Of a stretch of 37,495 nucleotides of DNA, positions 32,721 through 37,495 are shown in pieces. Position 1 is the first letter of the stretch. Every line of letters starts with the position of its first letter. The position numbers and the translations under genes are program-made. The notes below the pieces were generated by a model. The model did not search any database and was not told the DNA's origin. It was given only the letters and a program-made list of their open reading frames with translations. Source of the DNA: Aeromicrobium sp. GTDB lineage: Bacteria > Actinomycetota > Actinomycetes > Propionibacteriales > Nocardioidaceae. Location of the stretch: the NCBI GenBank assembly GCA_025965435.1, contig JAOPWZ010000078.1, forward strand, positions 1-37,495. The letters run 5' to 3'.

Positions 32721-33536
32721 TCAGAGGTCGTAGTCGATGACCAGGGGAGCGTGGTCGGACCAGCGCTCTGCCCAGCTCGCCGCACGATCGACCGTGGCCG
32801 AGCGGGCCGTGGCCGCCAGCCCGGGGGTGGCGATCTGGTAGTCGATGCGCCAGCCGGTGTCGGTGTCGAAGGCCTGTCCGCGCATCGACCACCAGGTGTA
32901 GGGCCCGGGCACCTGCCCCGCGAGGGCGCGGTGCACGTCGACCCAGCCCAGCTCATCGAAGAACCGGTCGAAGTAGGCGCGTTCCTCGGGCAGGAAGCCG
33001 GCCTTCTTCTGGTTGGCCTTCCAGTTCTTGATGTCGAGCTCGGTGTGTCCGACGTTGAGGTCGCCGGTGACGACGGCGTGGTGGCCGGTGGCGCTGATCT
33101 CGGCCATCCGGGTGGCCATCTGCTCCAGGAAGCGGTACTTCTCCTCCTGGCGTGGGGTGCCCGCCTCGCCGGAGTGCACGTACGCCGAGATGGCGGTGAG
33201 GGTCGTCCCGTCGGCGAGCGGGATGTCGGACTCGATCCAGCGGCCCGAGTCGTCGAAGAAGGCGTCGCCGTTGCCGATGCGATGGGCGACCGGCGGGATG
33301 CGGCTGAGGACGGCCACGCCGGCCCGTCCCTTGGCGGCGGCCTCGGTGTGGACGACGTGATAGCCCGTGGCCTCGAGGATGCTGCGCACGATCTCATCGG
33401 GCGCGCGGACCTCCTGCAACGTCACCACGTCGGCCGCGCGCTCGGCGAGCCACTCGCTCAGCCCGGACGACTGCCCGCGGGTCTTGTGGTGGGCGGCGCG
33501 GATGCCGTTGACGTTGACGCTGGCAATTCGAAGCAC
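32721..33536 (-). CDS. xthA: Exodeoxyribonuclease III / AP endonuclease (XthA family)
   Basis: A 271-residue Mg2+-dependent AP endonuclease that cuts at abasic sites in base-excision repair. LRIASVNVNGIRAA opens the fold with the catalytic Asn; DVVTLQEVRA supplies the metal-binding Glu; ISAYVHSGE, VVTGDLNVGHTELDIKNWK (Asp-x-Asn), and the final WSDHAPLVIDYDL (catalytic Asp-His) are all present. The GTG start at 33536 is favoured because TAGGGT lies seven bases upstream on the minus strand and the fold starts right after it; the frame continues 13 codons further without conserved sequence. It leads an operon with the APC permease. Confidence 0.94.
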   Translation of the reverse strand: MLRIASVNVNGIRAAHHKTRGQSSGLSEWLAERAADVVTLQEVRAPDEIVRSILEATGYHVVHTEAAAKGRAGVAVLSRIPPVAHRIGNGDAFFDDSGRWIESDIPLADGTTLTAISAYVHSGEAGTPRQEEKYRFLEQMATRMAEISATGHHAVVTGDLNVGHTELDIKNWKANQKKAGFLPEERAYFDRFFDELGWVDVHRALAGQVPGPYTWWSMRGQAFDTDTGWRIDYQIATPGLAATARSATVDRAASWAERWSDHAPLVIDYDL

Positions 33537-33543
33537 GTCGGCA

Positions 33544-33549
33544 ACCCTA
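33544..33549 (-). promoter_or_regulatory. Putative -10 box TAGGGT for xthA
   Basis: TAGGGT, read on the minus strand, is seven bases before the GTG at 33536. It supports a leaderless transcript. Confidence 0.5.
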
Positions 33550-33598
33550 ACGGGCGGGTCGGACGGTCCGACCATGGCGCCGTGGCCCCCTTTCCGTG

Positions 33599-33604
33599 GA
33601 CAAT
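33599..33604 (+). promoter_or_regulatory. Putative -10 box GACAAT for the GGDEF-EAL gene
   Basis: GACAAT is six bases before the GTG at 33611; it supports that start over the in-frame GTG at 33596, which would place the box inside the gene. Confidence 0.45.
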
Positions 33605-33610
33605 GTGCGT

Positions 33611-35713
33611 GTGACGCCTACCGATCCGCTCTCGTCCGGTGTGGAGTCCGTCGGCGTCGAGCCCGACTCCGAGACCGCGATCCTGCGCCAGATCATCGAG
33701 GCGACGCCGAGCGCGATGGTGATGGTCGACGTGGTCGGCCAGCTGCGGCTCGTCAACCACCAGGCGGAGGTGCTGTTCGGCTACTCGCACGACGAGCTGC
33801 TCGCGATGAACGTCGAGCTGCTCATCCCTGAGCGGTTCCGGCCCAGCCACGAGGACTCCCGAGCCGGGTTCTTCGAGCAGCCGGACCGTCGGGAGATGGG
33901 ATCGGGTCGTGAGCTGTTCGGTCGGCGCAAGGACGGCACCGAGGTCCCCATCGAGATCGGTCTCAACCCCATCCGCGTCATGGGCGAGCAGCACGTGCTC
34001 GCCTCGGTCATCGACATCTCCGAGCGGCTCGAGCTGCAGGCCATCGAGAGCGCCAAGAGCGCCGATCAGTTGCGCGGGGCCATCCTCGCGAGCCTGCCGT
34101 TCAGCATCATCGCCTCCGCGCCCGACGGCACGATCGTCTCGGCCAACCCGGCAGCAGCGCGGCTGCTCGGGTTCGACCCGGACGAGCTCGTCGGTGCGCC
34201 GATCAGCGCCATCCGTGAGAGCGGCGCTCGCGGGCCGATGGTGACGACCCGCCCGGACGCCGTTCAGGAGCGGGAGATCGACTACCGGCGCAAGGACGGC
34301 ACGACGGTCCCCGTCCATGAGGCGACGACGCTGATGACCGGCGACGGGAGCGGGGTCAGCGACGTCAGCGGCATCCTCTCGGTCGCCTACGACATCACGC
34401 AGCGGCGGGAGGCCGAGGAGCTCATCCGGCACCTGGCCCACCACGACTTCCTCACCGACCTGCCGAATCGCACCAAGCTGTTCGAGCGGCTCGACGTGGA
34501 CCTGCGGGCGTCCGCCGAGAGCGGGATCGGGGTGGCGGTCGCACTGATCGACCTCGACCACTTCAAGCGCGTGAACGACTCGTTGGGTCACCACGTCGGC
34601 GACGACCTGCTGCTGAAGATGTCCGCCCGGCTGAGCAATGCGGTGCGTGAGGACGATCTCGTCGCTCGCCTCGGCGGCGACGAGTTCGTCGTCGTGTTCA
34701 CCGGTGTCCACGACCAGGAGCATCTCCAGGACCGGCTCGTCGCCGTGCTGGCGGCCCTCCGGGAGCCGCTCGTCTGCTTCAGCAGCGAGATCATCGTCAC
34801 CGCCAGCATGGGACTGGCGATGTCACCGCAGGACGGGCAGGACGCGACGACGTTGCTCAAGCACGCGGACACTGCGATGTACCACGCAAAGTCCGCCGCC
34901 CGGAACACCTACCGGTGGTTCGAGGAGTCGATGCTGGACGAGACCAACGACAAGCTGAAGATCGGCGCTGCGCTGCGGCGTGCGATCGAGCGTCAGGAGC
35001 TCTCGGTGTCGTACCAGCCGCAGATCAGCATGCGGGACGGCACCATGATCGGCGTCGAGGCGCTGGCGAGGTGGGTGACGCCGGAGGGTCAGTTCATCCC
35101 GCCCGATCGCTTCATCCCGATTGCCGAGGACAACGGCTCGATCATCCAGCTGGGCGAGTGGGTGCTGCGACGGGCGTGCAAGGACGCCGTCCGGATGTCC
35201 GCCGACACCGGCCTGCCCCTGCGGCTGGCGGTCAACGTCTCGCCGCGCCAGTTCCAGGATCCCGGGTGGCTGGACGTCCTGCGGCGCGCGCTGGACGAGT
35301 CGGGGCTGCCGGCCGAACGACTCGAGCTGGAGATCACCGAGGGGATCTTCATGGAGGATCCCGGCGAGGTCGTCGACATCATGAGCACGGTCCGTGCCCT
35401 CGGGGTGGCCATCGTCATGGACGACTTCGGCACGGGTTTCTCGAGCCTGGCGTACCTGACCCGGTTCACGATCGACAAGATCAAGATCGACCGGTCGTTC
35501 GTGTCGAACATCGCTGCCAGGGGTGCGGACGCCGCGATCGTCAACACCGTCATCGTCATGGCGCACGCCCTGGGCATGAGCGTCGTGGCCGAGGGGGTCG
35601 AGACCCAGGACCAAGAGCTGTACCTGCGCGGTCGCGGTTGCGACGTCGGCCAGGGATTTCGCTACAGCAAGGCGGTCCCGCCCAGCGAGCTGGTCGCGCA
35701 CGCTGTCAACTGA
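33611..35713 (+). CDS. PAS-PAS-GGDEF-EAL bifunctional cyclic-di-GMP enzyme
   Basis: A 700-residue soluble signalling protein without membrane helices. Two PAS domains lie at ~20-135 (ATPSAMVMVDVVGQLRLVNHQAEVLFGYSHDELL) and ~150-265 (ASLPFSIIASAPDGTIVSANPAAARLLGFDPDEL). The GGDEF domain follows: HHDFLTDLPNR, then GGDEF at 355-359, with an inhibitory I-site REDD (346-349) exactly five residues before it. The EAL domain has EAL at 483-485, NVSPRQF, ELEITEG, DDFGTGFSSL, KIKIDRSFV and AEGVET, so all phosphodiesterase residues appear intact. It can make and break c-di-GMP, gated by PAS ligands. It converges on the FAD dehydrogenase. Confidence 0.95.
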   Translation: MTPTDPLSSGVESVGVEPDSETAILRQIIEATPSAMVMVDVVGQLRLVNHQAEVLFGYSHDELLAMNVELLIPERFRPSHEDSRAGFFEQPDRREMGSGRELFGRRKDGTEVPIEIGLNPIRVMGEQHVLASVIDISERLELQAIESAKSADQLRGAILASLPFSIIASAPDGTIVSANPAAARLLGFDPDELVGAPISAIRESGARGPMVTTRPDAVQEREIDYRRKDGTTVPVHEATTLMTGDGSGVSDVSGILSVAYDITQRREAEELIRHLAHHDFLTDLPNRTKLFERLDVDLRASAESGIGVAVALIDLDHFKRVNDSLGHHVGDDLLLKMSARLSNAVREDDLVARLGGDEFVVVFTGVHDQEHLQDRLVAVLAALREPLVCFSSEIIVTASMGLAMSPQDGQDATTLLKHADTAMYHAKSAARNTYRWFEESMLDETNDKLKIGAALRRAIERQELSVSYQPQISMRDGTMIGVEALARWVTPEGQFIPPDRFIPIAEDNGSIIQLGEWVLRRACKDAVRMSADTGLPLRLAVNVSPRQFQDPGWLDVLRRALDESGLPAERLELEITEGIFMEDPGEVVDIMSTVRALGVAIVMDDFGTGFSSLAYLTRFTIDKIKIDRSFVSNIAARGADAAIVNTVIVMAHALGMSVVAEGVETQDQELYLRGRGCDVGQGFRYSKAVPPSELVAHAVN

Positions 35714-35726
35714 CCGCGCAGGTCAG
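35710..35726. terminator. Short hairpin spanning both convergent stop codons
   Basis: CTGACC and GGTCAG (6 bp) flank GCGCA; the stop of the GGDEF-EAL gene and that of the FAD dehydrogenase both lie in the arms. It is short and weak as a terminator. Confidence 0.3.
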
Positions 35727-37375
35727 CCGACCTGGCGTGCCGCCGCCCGTCCGGCAGCGCGCCCGCTGAACAGGCAGCCGCCGAGGAAGGTCCCCTCCAG
35801 GGAGTTGTACCCGTGGACGCCGCCTCCGCCGAAGCCGGCGACCTCCCCGGCCGCATAGAGGCCCTCGAGCGGGGTGCCGTCCGTGTCGAGCACGCGGGAG
35901 TCGAGATCGGTCTCGAGCCCGCCGAGCGACTTGCGGGTCAGCACGTGAAGCCGTACCGCGATCAGCGGACCCTTGGCCGGGTCGAGCATCTTGTGCGGGC
36001 TCGCGACGCGGATGAGCTTGTCGCCCCGGTAGGCGCGGGCCTGGCGCATCGCGACGACCTGCAGATCCTTGGTGAAGTCGTTGTCGAGCTCGCGATCGCG
36101 CTCCTCCACCTGACGGCGCACGTGCGCGACGTCGACAGGTGCGTCGGGGGTCAGCCGGTTCATCCCCGCGACCAGCTCCTCGATGGTGTCGGCGACGACG
36201 AAGTCCTCTCCGTGGGACTTGAAGGCCTCGACGGGGCTCGTCGCGCCCTTGGAGAGGCGCTCCTTGAGCAGCGTCCGCACGCTCTTGCCGGTGAGGTCGG
36301 GATTCTGCTCCTGGCCGGAGAGCGCGAACTCCTTCTCGATGATCGCCTGGGTCAGGACGAACCAGGAGTGGTCGTGGCCGCTCTGGCGCAGCAGCTTGAG
36401 CGTGCCGAGCGTGTCGAAGCCGGGCAGCCCGGGGACGGGCAGCCGGCGGCCCGAGCCGTCGAGCCACAGCGACGAGGGGCCCGGCAGGATGCGGATGCCG
36501 TGCATCGGCCAGATCGGGTCCCAGTTCTTGATGCCTTCGACGTAGTGCCACATGCGGTCGCGGTTGATGTGGCTCGCACCGGCCCGCTCCGCGATCGCCA
36601 GCATGCGTCCGTCGACGTGCTGCGGGACACCGGAGATCATGTGGGTCGGGGGAGTGCCCAGGCGTTCGGGCCAGCTGGCGCGAACGAGGTCGTGGTTGCC
36701 GCCGATGCCGCCGGACGTGACGATGACGGCCTGGGCGGTCATCGAGAACTCGCCGATCGACGTGCGTGACGTGGGCGCGGCCCGTGCGGCGTCGGTCGGC
36801 TCGAGCACCTGACCGCTGACGCCGGTCACGGCGCCGTCCGTGACGATCAGCTCGTCCACCTGGTGTCGGAAGGCGAGCTGGACGAGGCCCTTCTCGCGCC
36901 CCTCCCGCACGATCCGCTCGAACGGCTCGACGAGGCCGGGACCAGTGCCCCACGTGATGTGGAAGCGGGGGACCGAGTTCCCGTGACCGCCGGCAAGGCC
37001 GCCGCCCCGCTCGGCCCAGCCGACGACCGGGAAGATGCTGTGTCCGCGCTCCTTGAGCCAGGCGCGCTTCTCGCCGGCGGCGAAGTGCACGTACGCCTCG
37101 GCCCACTGCCGCGGCCAGTGGTCCTCCTCGCGGGCGAACTGGGCGCTGCCGGCCCAGTCCTGCAGCGCGAGGTCGACCGAGTCCTTGATGCCCATGCGCC
37201 GCTGCTGGGGCGAGTCGACGAGGAACAGGCCGCCGAACGACCAGTACGCCTGCCCGCCGAGACCCTGCTCGCCCTCCTGGTCGACGAGGATGACGGTGCG
37301 GCCCGCCTGGACCAGCTCGGCAGTGGCGACGAGGCCTGCGAGGCCTGCGCCGACGACGATGACATCAGCTTCCAT
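35723..37375 (-). CDS. FAD-binding dehydrogenase (fumarate reductase/KstD-like flavoprotein family)
   Basis: A 550-residue flavoprotein. The N-terminal Rossmann motif is VIVVGAGLAGLVATAELVQAGRTVILVDQE (residues ~5-34; GxGxxG and final Asp). IVTSGGIGGNHDLVRASWP and the C-terminal GLYAAGEVAGFGGGGVHGYNSLEGTFLGGCLFSGRAAG are the FAD-binding elements of the succinate dehydrogenase/fumarate reductase flavoprotein superfamily. It resembles the large group annotated 'FAD-binding dehydrogenase', close to 3-ketosteroid dehydrogenase; a steroid or organic-acid substrate is possible but not shown. A CACAAT box lies seven bases upstream of the ATG on the minus strand. No neighbouring steroid genes are seen. 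Confidence 0.86.
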   Translation of the reverse strand: MEADVIVVGAGLAGLVATAELVQAGRTVILVDQEGEQGLGGQAYWSFGGLFLVDSPQQRRMGIKDSVDLALQDWAGSAQFAREEDHWPRQWAEAYVHFAAGEKRAWLKERGHSIFPVVGWAERGGGLAGGHGNSVPRFHITWGTGPGLVEPFERIVREGREKGLVQLAFRHQVDELIVTDGAVTGVSGQVLEPTDAARAAPTSRTSIGEFSMTAQAVIVTSGGIGGNHDLVRASWPERLGTPPTHMISGVPQHVDGRMLAIAERAGASHINRDRMWHYVEGIKNWDPIWPMHGIRILPGPSSLWLDGSGRRLPVPGLPGFDTLGTLKLLRQSGHDHSWFVLTQAIIEKEFALSGQEQNPDLTGKSVRTLLKERLSKGATSPVEAFKSHGEDFVVADTIEELVAGMNRLTPDAPVDVAHVRRQVEERDRELDNDFTKDLQVVAMRQARAYRGDKLIRVASPHKMLDPAKGPLIAVRLHVLTRKSLGGLETDLDSRVLDTDGTPLEGLYAAGEVAGFGGGGVHGYNSLEGTFLGGCLFSGRAAGRAAARQVG

Positions 37376-37382
37376 GACCCCG

Positions 37383-37388
37383 ATTGTG
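37383..37388 (-). promoter_or_regulatory. Putative -10 box CACAAT for the FAD dehydrogenase
   Basis: On the minus strand CACAAT precedes CGGGGTC and the ATG at 37375; the seven-base gap again implies a leaderless or near-leaderless message. Confidence 0.4.
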
Positions 37389-37478
37389 GCCTACCGGCGG
37401 TGTCATACCACACCTGCCCGGCCTGAATCACCGCGTGAACACGGCATGGAAGGACTGTTCGGAGGGGTCCGATAGGAC

Positions 37479-37484
37479 TAGATT
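37479..37484 (+). promoter_or_regulatory. Putative -10 box TAGATT of a gene starting beyond the window
   Basis: TAGATT lies 11 bases from the right edge. By the pattern seen in the rest of the window, a plus-strand start codon would be expected within a few bases of the edge. The gene itself is not visible. Confidence 0.4.
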
Positions 37485-37495
37485 CGGGCCCGTAC

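Overview
The window is about 37.5 kb of GC-rich DNA (roughly 70% GC by eye) with dense short-gap gene packing, many GTG starts, an Lsr2 nucleoid protein, a RecBCD locus, FhaA-like and Ser/Thr kinase signalling proteins, and many genes that appear to start directly downstream of a TAnnnT -10 box. Together these point to a high-GC actinobacterium. A Nocardioidaceae-type genome (Aeromicrobium/Nocardioides) is my best guess, but it cannot be proven from this sequence alone. I see no tRNA, rRNA, CRISPR array, transposase or prophage module, so this reads as a chromosomal segment.

Layout. 1-2216: 3' end of recB, with a short dispersed repeat built into its last codons, overlapping recD. 2226-4443: a ZIP-type metal transporter divergent from a lactate 2-monooxygenase-like flavoprotein. 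4506-5647: an ArsR regulator overlapping an unusual SRPBCC-SnoaL fusion. 5709-10498: a SWIM-SNF2 helicase, a membrane-anchored helical protein and an MDR oxidoreductase. 10511-11627: a TPR-like protein and lsr2 with its AT-rich upstream region. 11635-15440: a signalling cluster with an unknown protein, an FhaA-like membrane FHA protein, a non-RD Ser/Thr kinase with several C-terminal membrane helices, and a small membrane protein. 15464-20352: a YjdF-like membrane protein, a secreted histidine phosphatase, a second SNF2 helicase and a DUF3253 protein. 20349-23979: a lipoprotein serine hydrolase, an orphan integrase-N-domain-like protein, a LigB-type dioxygenase under a perfect inverted repeat, an excalibur protein and a lytic transglycosylase. 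23992-24686: a thioredoxin/ABM-monooxygenase operon.

24891-28819 is the most unusual stretch. It holds a 507-residue protein that appears to join an HTH-like domain, a DUF6884/YaaA-like domain, a Glu-Pro repeat linker and a GIY-YIG-nuclease-like domain. It also holds a Tat/lipoprotein PQQ-type sugar dehydrogenase, a 56-codon gene preceded by a 20-bp perfect palindrome, a cold-shock protein and a secreted CAP protein. 29055-37375: a secreted M6 metalloprotease, an APC permease in operon with exonuclease III, a PAS-PAS-GGDEF-EAL c-di-GMP enzyme and an FAD dehydrogenase. The window ends at what looks like the promoter of a further plus-strand gene.

Functional links are mostly local. They are DNA repair and remodelling (RecBD, two SNF2 ATPases, ExoIII), envelope work (transglycosylase, excalibur, CAP, M6 protease, phosphatase, serine hydrolase) and phospho- or c-di-GMP signalling (kinase/FHA, GGDEF-EAL). 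The best candidate for an undescribed system is the three-domain protein at 24891-26414. It stands alone and has no recognisable restriction or methylase partner here.
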